A model generated the notes under the pieces. The model was given only the letters and a program-made list of their open reading frames with translations. It had not been told where the DNA came from and made no database searches. Positions 34,213 through 45,270 of a stretch of 64,000 nt of DNA are shown here, piece after piece; the stretch's first letter is position 1, and each line of letters begins with the position of its first letter. The position numbers and the translations under genes are program-made. Source of the DNA: Halichondria panicea (Eukaryota; Porifera; Demospongiae; Suberitida; Halichondriidae); NCBI RefSeq assembly GCF_963675165.1, contig NC_087383.1, forward strand, positions 4,246,979 to 4,310,978, written 5' to 3'.

Positions 34213-36620
34213 ATGAATTTAATTATAAACCAAGCTACAATTGACTCATGGTTAAGAAGAAATGAAGACTTCACAAACGAATTCATCCTTGACTGGGTCA
34301 AAGACCACCCGGAATTACACCTGGCCCTTTTTAAAAGCAATCCATACTTCGAAATCCCTGGTGCGCTATCTGAGCTTGTTGACACCACATACAGAAAAGA
34401 CAGTGGAGTGGACATTGTTCAAGGGAGCTCAAACATACAATCACAGTCATCTCTACTAGAGGACAGACTATTATCGCTGAAAATTACAGCATCCCACAAG
34501 AAACCAGAACAAAACATGAAGTTTCACCCTGAAATTCTTCGAGCAGACAGACTGGAGGTATTTTTTCACTTCGAAACAGCTATTTAACACTTCTACTTGG
34601 TTTTTGCATTCACCAAACAGTGTAGACTGCATGCATGTGAAGTCATTATCATAAAGCCTCTCATTGCATGCATAATATTATACAGGCAATGCTGGACATG
34701 TCACGCTTTCTCCACGCCAAGATTTTCGTGCCTCTAGAGGTCGTAATGAAAGTGATGCACAGTGCTCAACACTTTCTTAATTGCACTGTGGTACACTTGC
34801 TCCTCAATGAATCTCAGCCAATCTCTGATTCGGAAACAGCTGGGGATGTTGTGAAACTGTCAAAGGCTTTGGTTGTGGCAAACAAATATGAGGACTACAT
34901 ACCAAGGTACACCCTGTAATCCTTTGTCTGCATGCATGCATGGGTACTATAATTATTGTGTGCTACATAATTATACAAACAGTGATACACGTTAAGAAGA
35001 ATGTGACTCTGCATGCAAGAGTAGACGCATACAAAGTTTTCTATTTTACTCGGCAGAAATGTTGACGAGAAATATGTTCCCCACTTAATTGAGCTGACCA
35101 AGCAGACTCAGCAACATGGATCAACATTTGAAATTGATGATAAAATAATATGTGTCCGTCTTCGTGGAGCATGGGGCAGGACAATTGGTAAGTGCGCATG
35201 CATGCACGCATGGGCATATATGTGCATGTAACCGAGGGTCAAGGTGTATAGACAAGTTGATGGTTCAGTTAGATCTTCATGTAACAATAATATTAAGCAT
35301 GATTTAAAACACAACAGCATTAAGTACCCTCTATAGGACAAATATTGTATAGATTGTTCCAAAATGATCTTGACCTAGAATAATGTCCTGGCTATAGGCC
35401 CTGATAAATTATGCTCGGAATAATCTTATCATAATAGGTGTCTAAATAATAGTTAGACACGATTTTGGAGGTGTCTGTGGGATTTAGAAGCCTAAAGGCA
35501 CTGATTTAGTATCCCGAGGGTACTATACAAGTGGCTGATGGCTTCTAAATCACATGGACACCGATAAAACAGTGTCTAACTCATTTAGATACTAGTGCGC
35601 ATGTGCAAACTGCTTGACTACAATACAATTACTTGACAACGGAATACTAGGTATATACATGTACTAAATAAATTTGCAGGTATACTAAGTCCCATAGTAT
35701 TCCGGCCTGCTCTGAGGCACTTTTCCCATGTACTTCCCATGTATTTCCCATGTACATGTAGATCTACTAGTGTCTAAAAATTAATAGGCATCAATGTTCA
35801 TTTTCGGTAAAGATCATTACATTACGTTTTGCATAACGATGTTCTCGTGGCAAAAAATGGACTGTAAGGTGAATATTATGTAATTAAGTCAGCAAGACAA
35901 CACTGAGAACCATGCATGTGATATAATTATATGTAGTGTGTCAGTTGTGTGCTGTATTTATGTCTACGTTTTAATTTTATTATTATGTCAACTTTTTTTG
36001 GAATAGTCGAATAATCATGGATTTTTTATGAGAATAATAGGCACATTTTTCAGAATAGAATAATGGAAAGGATAATTTATCAGGGTCTATAATTATAGTC
36101 CTGGCAGACTGAATATAATTTATAATAATAATTATAACACTGTAATCATAATACCTGCTAATGATACATATTCTCATTTTATGCACAGGTTTTCTTGTGT
36201 TAGTGTACTCTGACGAAGAAATAAGAAACGTTATGGCGCTCAATCTAACCTATATTGATGTGAGAGACTGTAACATACACATTAATGTACGGCATTCAAT
36301 TTGTACTAATCTTCTTTTTCTTGTGCAGTCGTTTTCCCAAATTTGTGGAATGGCCATTGATAACGCATGTGCAATCTCTGATACTACAAAGCTGTGCAAT
36401 ATTGATAATCAAGCAGAAGATAGAGAACCTAAACAAGTACGTGTGCATGCTGATTTGACTCCGATATCTTGAATATAGAAACGCTTCATTTCAGATACTA
36501 TCTCAAGTCAGTAGAGAGTCAATAGCTTGGAGTAGTGATATATGTACGGATAACGATTGCAACATTGAAGAGGATATAAACTACAGTTGCAGCTGTCCAG
36601 AACTGTCAACTCATCACTAA
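34213..36620 (+). CDS. PDE5/6/11-like N-terminal + GAF protein lacking catalytic domain
   Basis: Six exons join in phase: 34213-34557, 34686-34906, 35057-35187, 36189-36259, 36329-36436, 36495-36620 (333 residues). The N-terminus has SWLRRNEDFTNEFILDWVK, resembling the WLDDHxDFTxSYFVRKA segment before the GAF domains of PDE5/6/11. Residues about 116-280 look like a GAF domain: SRFLHAKIFVPLEVVMKVM at the start and SQICGMAIDNAC at the end, as in the closing helix FCGIVLHNAQLY of PDE5 GAF-A. The cyclic-nucleotide NKxDE motif is not recognisable, and no HD phosphodiesterase domain follows; a stop comes 60 residues later. It could be a truncated paralogue kept as a regulatory subunit-like protein. 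The GAF call is moderately sure, nucleotide binding is unproven. Confidence 0.7.
35447..35585. repeat. Palindromic MITE family C (intronic)
   Basis: AGTTAGACACGATTTTGGAG at the left pairs with ...AAACAGTGTCTAACT at the right, and GATTTAGAAGCC pairs with GGCTTCTAAATC inside. It lies in intron 3 of the GAF gene. A left-half copy is present at 39794-39892. Confidence 0.75.
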
Positions 36621-36938
36621 ACCCTCAAAAGAATTATATTTGTCATCATAATTATATTATAGCTATTAGTTAACTTCCTATACACGTGTATCTATACCAC
36701 GCATTTTTATATACATGTGTCACCGTATACAATGTACATAATTGTACATGTATAATTATAGGGGTAATTCTCGAGGGTCTATATACAATCATGTATAATT
36801 TTGCGAATTTGCTATTTTGCATAAGAGGGTAGTAGGTATTTTTTAGCGGACTATTATTGATCATGCATTTTTGCAGTTGAAAATTTCGCTGCTTGGTTGA
36901 AATCCGTTGACTCTTCCGCTTTATAAATTACTATGTTA

Positions 36939-37151
36939 TACCGTATATAGCGGGTAATTTTCGTGGGGCAAAATATTTGCGGTTTTCGTGGTTAGGAGGT
37001 CTGACCACGAATATTTTACCCACAAATGAAACGACCTTACCTACCTTTACCTGGAGTGCAAGCAGCTACCACGAAAATATTACCCACGAAATGTCTCAAT
37101 ATTGCTGAACCACGAATATTTTGTCCCCCAAAAATTACCCGCTATACGGTA
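36939..37151. repeat. Palindromic MITE family A, best copy
   Basis: The ends TACCGTATATAGCGGGTAAT and ATTACCCGCTATACGGTA are near complements. Inner arms TTTTCGTGGGGCAAAATATT and AATATTTTGTCCCCC also pair. Flanking TA dinucleotides could be a TA target duplication as in mariner-type elements. It sits between the GAF gene and the oxidoreductase gene. Confidence 0.8.
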
Positions 37152-37390
37152 TATAGTCTTGATTCCATGCATGCAGGCCACAGAAAATACACAAAGAACA
37201 ATGTCATGGTAACAGCTATAATTATAGCCGGCCATGCAATCTGAAGCACTAACCACACAATACCACAGTCATGTGGCGCGCGCAGCACCACAAAGGATGT
37301 AGATAAGATCAAGAGCCCATAAATAAGCCCCCTTTAAGGGCTCCTGATAAGATCTAGACTACATGTACATGATATTGCTTTTAAATCAAG

Positions 37391-38869
37391 ATGTTGAATC
37401 AACGGAATTGGATTGTTCCAGGGCGATTTTTACTTGGTTGTTTGCATAGAGCTCGTTTATATGGATGTGATAATGTTTCCAAATGCCTACAAGAGCTAAG
37501 TGACATCTCTATTACTCCTGGAAGTGAGGAGTACAACTCCAAGACAAGAATGTACAATCCAGCATTTGCTCAGGAGCACCCTGCCTTTGTAGCTTTACCA
37601 AACTCTGTGGATGAAGTTCAAAAGTGCTTGAAGTCTGCTAACTTCTACAAGGTGCCACTAGCCGTTCGATCGGGAGGGCATTGCTTTTCTGGATATTCGA
37701 CAATCGACAGTCGTGGTTTCGTTTTGTCCTTGAATAAACTAAAAGCCATAAAATGGTCAGACAACTCTGTTAAAGTTCAAGGGGGTGCTTCCTGGAGAGA
37801 TGTGTACAATCAAATGGATAACGATGTTCTTGTTGTGGGTGGTTGTTGCCCTACAGTAGGAATAGGTGGGTATGTCTTGGGAGGCGGCTATGGTTTGTTG
37901 TCACGAAGATTTGGTCTTGCTTCGGATAATGCTCTTAGTATGACCATGATCACTGCTGATGGAGAGAATGTTGTGAAAGCAAGTCCGAAAGAAAACAGCG
38001 ATCTATTCTGGGGACTTTGCGGTGGTGGAGGTGGTAACTTTGGTGTCCTTTTTGATGTTGAGTTTAAAACTCACACAGCCCCGCCAAGTTTCACTTGGAG
38101 CTCTTTCAGTTTTCATAACTCACAACAGTCCGAGCAAGCTCTCAAGTTGATTGCAGACTGTGTTCATATGATACCGGATGGATTAAATATTGACATGTTG
38201 ATACACAAGTTGCCGGGTTATAATCAGTTGGTTGTGGATGCAGTGTACTCCAACGACGAAATGGAGCAATTTCCACTTTTAAAACAACTTCGAAAGATTG
38301 TGGATACCAAGTATCTGGATATAAAACACTATGATAAGTACAAAGTGCTTTCAGAGGAATACGCTCTTCGTCATGGATATGTTCATTTCGAAGGAAAACC
38401 GGTGTACATGAAGGGGTCTTTCTTGGACGATTTCCCACCTCAATTGGCAGATATATTGATTGAATTGGACCTACCCAACAATCCACTTGGGATTATCGAG
38501 TTTGTTCATGTAGGTGGACAGATAGCAACAAAAACATCTTCTTTTTCTGCTTACCCCCATCGACAGGCTCAATACAACTGCTATACTTATGGCCAGTTTA
38601 GAAACAAATCTGACTGGGGAACAGTTTTCAATTTTGCTACTGAAGTGCATTCTGTGTTGGCTGCAGGGGGTTACACCAAGGGGTCCTATGTTAACTACAT
38701 AGATCTTTTTCTAGGCAATTGGCAAGAAGAGTACTATGGTGACAACTATGCTCGTTTGTGCGATCTCAAGAGAGAGTGGAATCCTGTTGACAACGGTGGA
38801 CCACTGCATTTTAAGCAGGAGATCGGCTCAACTTACGAACCCACAATTCTTGAGCCGAAGTACTCATAA
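37391..38869 (+). CDS. BBE-type FAD-linked oxidoreductase (intronless)
   Basis: A single uninterrupted frame of 492 residues. An N-terminal FAD-binding_4 (PCMH) domain has RSGGHCFSGYS at about 93-103 and GGCCPTVGIGGYVLGGGYG at about 150-168. His97 and Cys153 sit where the two covalent FAD attachment residues of berberine-bridge-enzyme-like proteins lie, so double flavinylation is predicted. The substrate domain ends with the typical BBE module: YVNYIDLFLGNW...YYGDNYARLCDLKREWNP. Such enzymes oxidise sugars, alkaloids or other small molecules; the substrate cannot be told from sequence. The gene has no introns while neighbours are intron-rich, and the family is commonest in bacteria, fungi and plants, so horizontal transfer or retroposition are both possible. 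No clear signal peptide is seen. Confidence 0.9.
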   Translation: MLNQRNWIVPGRFLLGCLHRARLYGCDNVSKCLQELSDISITPGSEEYNSKTRMYNPAFAQEHPAFVALPNSVDEVQKCLKSANFYKVPLAVRSGGHCFSGYSTIDSRGFVLSLNKLKAIKWSDNSVKVQGGASWRDVYNQMDNDVLVVGGCCPTVGIGGYVLGGGYGLLSRRFGLASDNALSMTMITADGENVVKASPKENSDLFWGLCGGGGGNFGVLFDVEFKTHTAPPSFTWSSFSFHNSQQSEQALKLIADCVHMIPDGLNIDMLIHKLPGYNQLVVDAVYSNDEMEQFPLLKQLRKIVDTKYLDIKHYDKYKVLSEEYALRHGYVHFEGKPVYMKGSFLDDFPPQLADILIELDLPNNPLGIIEFVHVGGQIATKTSSFSAYPHRQAQYNCYTYGQFRNKSDWGTVFNFATEVHSVLAAGGYTKGSYVNYIDLFLGNWQEEYYGDNYARLCDLKREWNPVDNGGPLHFKQEIGSTYEPTILEPKYS

Positions 38870-39307
38870 GTAGCTAGTTATGAGTAGATGTTATAATAAA
38901 ATTTACGTGTATAGCTGTTGCATGGTAATTGTTTAATCACAATGAAAATCTTAGACCCAGGAATGTTTTAGTGGACTCTCTTAATTTTTTTATGAGGTAC
39001 AATTTTCTCTCTATAATTATGTACTACATGGATAGATCTACAATTTATTGTCATGTATCTATTATTATTTCCCTCAGTTAAATAATGATATAATTCTAAA
39101 TCAGTTCAAAACGCATACCCTACCCATGCACACTTGCATTCTGAAAGCATTCTAGGATCCCACATTTTTAATGCATCAACAAAGATATATCTATACATGT
39201 AGTCGTAAAGACACTGATCCTCAAATTTCTTTGTTGGTATAAATTGAAAATAAATTGTTTGCATGAGACGCAGTGACAAATATAGGTTCTAAATGAGAGT
39301 GAAATGA
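38870..39307. other. Convergent 3' intergenic gap
   Basis: This AT-rich gap lies between the 3' ends of the plus-strand oxidoreductase and the minus-strand phosphoesterase. ATAATAAAAT a few tens of bases past the first stop is a possible polyadenylation signal. No gene is seen. Confidence 0.5.
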
Positions 39308-42300
39308 TTAACATCGCCGAAATGTCAGACACACACAAAGAAGAAATAAACTTGCTCCTAACACAATATATCCAAACAAGAAAGGATATCTCGCAGGTAA
39401 CCAGTTCACCTTGTACGCCATGTTTCCACCTTCACCTGCAAAGGGTTGATCATATAAATTGTGAACTCTTCACTATACAATCACTTCAATATAACAGCCG
39501 TTTCGTTTGACACAGATTGCTAGCTAACTATAGATAAAAAAACTCGCCCTGAAAAACGGCCACCTTGCTAGTCCATCCATGCACTTGTCAGTGGTCAATG
39601 CTGACTGCCCCAAACCAGATATATAAACATTAAGTGCTAGGATTGGCCAGGGGAAGTACCAAAAAGCGTGGAAACTAGGGAAGCAGGAAAGTGAAGAAAG
39701 CCGTACGTCAATTCGTTACAACGTCATTCACATGACTATACATTGCAAGAATGAGTACAGTGTACGGTAGATGACAGTCTCTATAATTATAGTCTATAAT
39801 AGTTAGACACTGTTTTGGAGGTATCTATGGGATTTAGAAGCCCAAAGGCACTGATTTAGTATATGGCTCACGGACACCTCCAAATCTGTTACATCATTTA
39901 CATGGCTGCATGTACAAGAATGTAGTACGGTAGATGGCTGGGAGCACAGTCTATAGTCTAGCTATAGAGCATTATTACACCATAATTACAATTGCAACCA
40001 ATAAATGTCAATTGGAAAAATAATATATGAACAATATTATAGCTGTACATGTTGCATGTTCATGACATGTAAGGCTGCGCAAACCTATATGCATGCATGG
40101 GGTGCCAAACTGGACAAAAATCCATAGTGATAATTTAATACTATAGGCTTGAACGTTTTAGGGAGGGTTTGATAAGTCAAAGTATCCACACATGCAGCCA
40201 CACAGACTTACTGATGACAGCTGTCCCTACTCCCATGCTCAGTTCTCCCATTCGATAACTGCACGTCGGCACGGTAATCTCGCTGACCATCCACTCCTCC
40301 AGTCTATGTTGAGTGTATTCCTCGTGATGTATATGACCACTGACTACCACTCCCGGTCTTAGGGTGAGGAGAATTTTAGTTCTTATGTCAACAGAGCGGC
40401 CATTATAACTGAATTGAATCGACTTGGACAGTTTGTTCAGCGGGACGTGTGTTACTAAAATGGTGAGGTGGTTACTGGAAGTGGAAGTTTTAAGGGGATG
40501 CTGTGAGGATGTATCCAGGAATTGAACAAGATTATCTCTGCAATCAACTTCTGCTCTGGTTGAGGGTGGTCGCAGGAAGCATGTTGTTGTAATCTAAACA
40601 ACCATTATGCACATTATCATTTAGTTGCAAGGTACATATTCTCCTGCCTATAATAATATTTATGATTACCGGGTTTAGCATGGAGTGTCATTCGTATTAA
40701 TTTACATGCCTTTATAATTCTGATGCCATCGGTAATGTCAAAAATCTTGTTCAGATTCCCGAATGTTTTCTGGTATCTCCTGTACGCAAAATAAATAAAT
40801 AAATATCATAATTGTTAATAATTATGCAGATCCGCAATACTTTAAAGTACTCAGGTACACAAAATCAAGTACCCTTGGCAATTATAGACTTATTACATCT
40901 GCTGCGCTACATGTATGTTTGTGCTCATGGCTACGTGTTACTAATAGCTGACACTCGCACTTAATAGTGATACTTCATAGTATGTCAGGATTTCATCTAG
41001 TAGGGGGGGGGGGCAGGGGTAAACCTTCCTCCACAAAATGCTCAGCTTCCATAGTCAGGCAGGGGGTACTCAAGCACCTCCTCCCCTACCTACGCCTATA
41101 TGTGTGGAGGCTATATCCATGCTGTAAAATCGCAGCAGTATATGGTATCCGGGTGAGTAGATTCCCCTCAAAATGTTGTAAAAAATAATGACATCATCAC
41201 ATTAGTACTGGCTATGATGTGCAATATGTAACTATCATGTGATGCGTGTAATAGGGGGTGTGGTCAACAAATATGAGCACGGTGAAACAATTTTTAGGGT
41301 GCTTATGGGCACTCAAAGTTTTAATCCTAGATGAAACCCTGTCTGTACTTGCTAGTTTGCAGTTCGTGACCTTTAAACTTTGCAATGGTGAATTCTTACT
41401 TCGTTAAAAATTCCATTCATAAATCTGTTTCTCTGAACTATATAACTAAATGAATCGTTATGTTATTGACTCACTTACTGTATTTACTCGATTAAACACC
41501 CGGGCGTTTATTTCCTAGTAACATCTGTAGAGGGGCATTTAAACGAGATGGGCGCTTATTCGAAATGGGCATTTATTGTTATGTCTACTTCAAAATCTTG
41601 CACAGCAGCTTCAGTTATTATGCTATTCTTGGCTGCTGCAAAAGCTCTCAGCTTAAATCTTAAGTCGTAGGAATGGTGTTTCTGCAATTGATGCCAGCTA
41701 GCAGCGATGTAGGCATTGCCAACTTGATATAACTCTACAGCATCAAAATTGCAACAATAACCCTAAATGGCCTCCAACTGTATAGTACAACATTTTCGCG
41801 GTTTTCAGAGATGACCAAATGCCTTGAAAATTAAGCTACGAAATTTTGGAATCATTGTTCACTTTAAGTTCTTAGAATTTGGCGCTATACATACATGTAC
41901 GGTATATTATATGATACTATAATTATACAACATTACCAGCTAGCATCAGACCGCAGTAACGTGCATGTGTCTGCAACACGTAAGTGGGTCAATCACTCAC
42001 CATCAATAACACGATAGCTGACTCTGGCCAGAGAAACAGCTTTATAAGTGGCATTTCAAATCCATTATTTGCAAAGTTTAAATGTCACAAACTACAATGT
42101 ATATACGAATTAGCAAATGCGAACTATCAAGTATCAAGCATCAACACCATATAGCTTTCGAGGCACTGCATTTTCGAGGTTTTCGAGGATTGACCTCAAT
42201 TCTCGACAATTTAGTGCTTCGAAAATGTTTAGGGGTGTAGTCATTTGGACCTCTATCCTCGAAAATAACCGCTATACCAGGAGTGCACTCCTGGGTATAC

Positions 42301-44995
42301 GAATGTCAACTACTATAGTAACACACAAGACCACCGTACATACCGTATATGCTTGATCAGGAGCTGCGGCTACCATTTTACTGGAAAAGGAGGCTACAAT
42401 TCGAGAGAGGCCACTGTTCAAGAGCGGCGTTTATTAGTTCCAGCAAATTCAACAATTTAGTTTGTCATTAAAAGTCTGCTTGAACTCTGCCATGAGAAAG
42501 TAAAGCTGCTACATGTACCTAGGCTATATGCACATGTAGCTAGCTGCTAGTTACCCGAGGCGCGCGTGGGCATGCGTTACTTATAACTGAAGTGATCCTT
42601 TACCAAGAACGATGGAACAGGGTCACTAAAGTAGAAAGTTGTATATACCAGGAACAATGGAACAGGGTCACTAAAGTAGAAATTATAGCTCCTGCTGCTT
42701 TAGCTGACTGGGATCCTACTCCATGCAGGACCTGGAGCCATACTTCTCTGAGACTCCAGGCTTCTTTGCTGTGATCCTAATCCACAGTGCATATATCTAT
42801 ACTATAGAACCACTACCTGTTCTCAAATGTTTCAGCATGCCTCCAGTCTGGTTTAGTTTTATTGCTCCGTAGTTGCTGTGCAAGTCATACATGATAACAA
42901 CATCACTATATGCACTGCATTATATTTCTGGTTTCTTTATAATCATGTCACCAGCCGAGGGTTTGCACTTTAGTGCTCTAGTATTACTCTTTTTTTTGCT
43001 GCCACGTGCAGAAATACTAGAGTCAAAGTTCATTGAAGCTATTATTTGAGAGCGGCTACTAAATGTTTCATTTTGCTAGCAAGGGAGGCTACTATTTGAG
43101 TGCGGCCTTTATACAAGGGCAGCCTCTGATCGAGCATATACGGTACATGTACATGAGCAAAGAGAAGGTTATAATTACTGTGTTCTGAGTATAAATCTAC
43201 CTGTACACAGTTTGAGTCATCAAGTCACGGCCCTCCCCTCCGAGGTCGTTGTCTCCCATGGCAACAATGAACTGGTCCTTCTCAGAGGAACTGAATATCG
43301 GGTAGATATCTTCAAGGCACTGTGATAGTGTGAGTGGGTGCATGATTGTGCTAACTGACGCCATGAAAGACTTAGTTACAGTTACTATAATTTTACAGGC
43401 TTTACATACTGCATTACTTGTTCCCGACCCGACTTTTCTCTAATTTGAACGCTAGGTCCAAAAAAAACCTGGTACCTATTGCAAGAGTGATAGCGCATAC
43501 GTTTCGAATTATCATGGGTATTGTACTACGACTGTAAAGCCTTAGTACATTATATCGTAAACTAGTCCGTTTACTAAGAAGTAATATACTTACTGAGTTC
43601 CGTGAAGCTGTAGATGTGGCTTATGCCATCCATTGCGTTGGTCTAAAAGGCTAGTCAGAAGAGACTCTCATGTACCTCTACGATGGTCGTACAGCTGGGT
43701 TGTCTTCGCAAATAGCAGTTGGAAGCCCCAAGTACAAAACCAAGCTCAGACATCCCAACCATACAACAGGTAGATGAGAGCTCTCATTTGAATTTCAGTA
43801 AAGTATGACAAGTTATGACAACTTTATGAAGATAAATCTCAACAAATAGACTTTAGTGTATCCTTGCATTATGCTTAATAAAAAACCAACAATTGGTGAC
43901 CTACGTATGTATAAAATCCTCTTGTCGTTGGTGATGAAATCGTCTTGCACAATGCTGTGTAAAACTCATTTGTGTTGAGTTTGACCATTTGACCTTCATA
44001 AAGTTGTCATAACTTTGTCATACTTCAAAAGTTTCATATACCTCCTTGTTAAAAAGTGTTTCTATGTTGTAGAGCTGGTACGCTCCAACCAGCTAAAAGT
44101 TTACATTTTACATGTACATATAAAAGTCCCAGGCATACTTGTCCACCACATAAAGTATAAATGAAGCCATAATTGACCACATAACTTCCGGGGTTGAACT
44201 CAACACAAATAGACTTTAGCTACATACATGCGCTGTACATACATTAATTTGTGACTTTGTGATATGTACGTACACAACAAGAAGTTTTTGTACCTGGAGG
44301 TAATCGTCCCATTGTTGGTCAGTAGCTTCAAACCCATTGGAGAAGGTGTCCCCAAGGAAGACAAGTAGGTCTGGCTTGAGACTAGAGTGTAGACGAGAGA
44401 AAGACTTCTTCAGGTAGGTATCAGCATCCCAGCGAGCCAACCACAACTCCTCTCTGGGGTGGGGGGGGGGGGGCAGAAACAGAGGATAAACGTTACGTTA
44501 AAATAGTCAACCTCAGCTAGATCTAGCCGATCTATATGAATATCACTATAGATAATTTTAGTGAGTCTACCACATCAGAGACATGTCCACACATTAACCA
44601 TATAATTATGCATGCAAGCAGAATTGCATCTTCTACTCTCTCACATTAACTTACTTATTGTGTGAGCACATGATATGTGGATCAGAGATGAACATGATTT
44701 TAAAGTAGCCATTAGCGGACAGCCTCTTATAAGAACTCAACGCGTAATGGTGTGTGCTTCCATCCTGATAATAAGTTCTTATTTGTGGCATGGTAGTAAT
44801 CATATCTGGAGACTGGACTTTATCAAGATATAAAGGTGTAGGCCATCTCCATCCTCCAGAGCTCTGCATGAAGACAAAGACCTCACCAACAAGACACCAG
44901 AAGATGAGGCAAGACAAGAGAATGAGGATAGTTGATGTGAGGACTTTCTGACCCTTTGAGCTTGAGTAGTACAACCTTGAGAGTAGTCTGTGCAT
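39308..44995 (-). CDS. MPPE1: MPPE1/PGAP5-like metallophosphoesterase
   Basis: Six exons: 44655-44995, 44294-44453, 43201-43319, 40710-40779, 40212-40593, 39308-39435, coding 399 residues. The start MHRLLSRLYYSS precedes a membrane segment (LTSTILILLSCLIFWCLV). Calcineurin-like motifs follow: SDPHIM (DxH), FLGDTF (GD), MGDND at the usual GNHD place, LVTHVPL, and SGHIHHEE (GHxH). A second membrane segment, YIVLGASLFLLCVCLTF, ends the protein. This two-membrane layout and size fit PGAP5/MPPE1, which removes a side-chain ethanolamine phosphate from GPI anchors for ER exit. Exon 4 joins in phase only if its donor is GC (AAAG/GCATGT); the GT nearby would shift the frame. Asn-His to Asp-Asn in the GNHD motif could be a lineage variant. 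The gene diverges from the Bles03-like gene with 275 bases between starts. Confidence 0.82.
42341..43145. mobile_element. 805-bp non-autonomous element in the phosphoesterase intron 3
   Basis: Termini TACCGTATATGCTTGATCAG and, inverted, TACCGTATATGCTCGATCAG bound the segment. Inner sequence is also partly symmetrical (GGAGGCTAC..., GAGCGGC... near both ends). No transposase is encoded. A related fragment is near 49660-49710. The ends start with TA, so a TA target duplication is possible. Confidence 0.7.
42594..42684. repeat. Tandem duplication of ~43 bases
   Basis: GAACAGGGTCACTAAAGTAGA and flanking bases occur twice in direct orientation within the 805-bp element. Confidence 0.8.
43801..44026. 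repeat. Foldback repeat in the phosphoesterase intron 2
   Basis: AAGTATGACAAGTTATGACA...ACTTTATGAAG at 43801 is repeated inverted at 43995-44026 (CTTCATAAAGTTGTCATAAC...). CAACAAATAGACTTTAG near 43838 recurs directly as ACACAAATAGACTTTAGC near 44203. Confidence 0.7.
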
Positions 44996-45270
44996 AGTTA
45001 AAGTGGCTTTTAGTGTAGATCTTCTCTCGAATGCTGGGTCATCATCCAAGAAGCTCAATTTTGTAGATCTAGATGTAACTTGTTTCAATAATGATCTTTA
45101 CCATCATCAAAATAACAACGCAGACAGCAGACATCAGATATCAACAGACTAGTAGACATCAGTGTTGTAGTGATCTACCTGGTTGGTGGGTGTGCCTATA
45201 AGCCTAGCACCTGCTGTTGCTAAAAATAGTAAGCTAGTGCTCTATATTTATATATAGCTGTTAAAACAAC

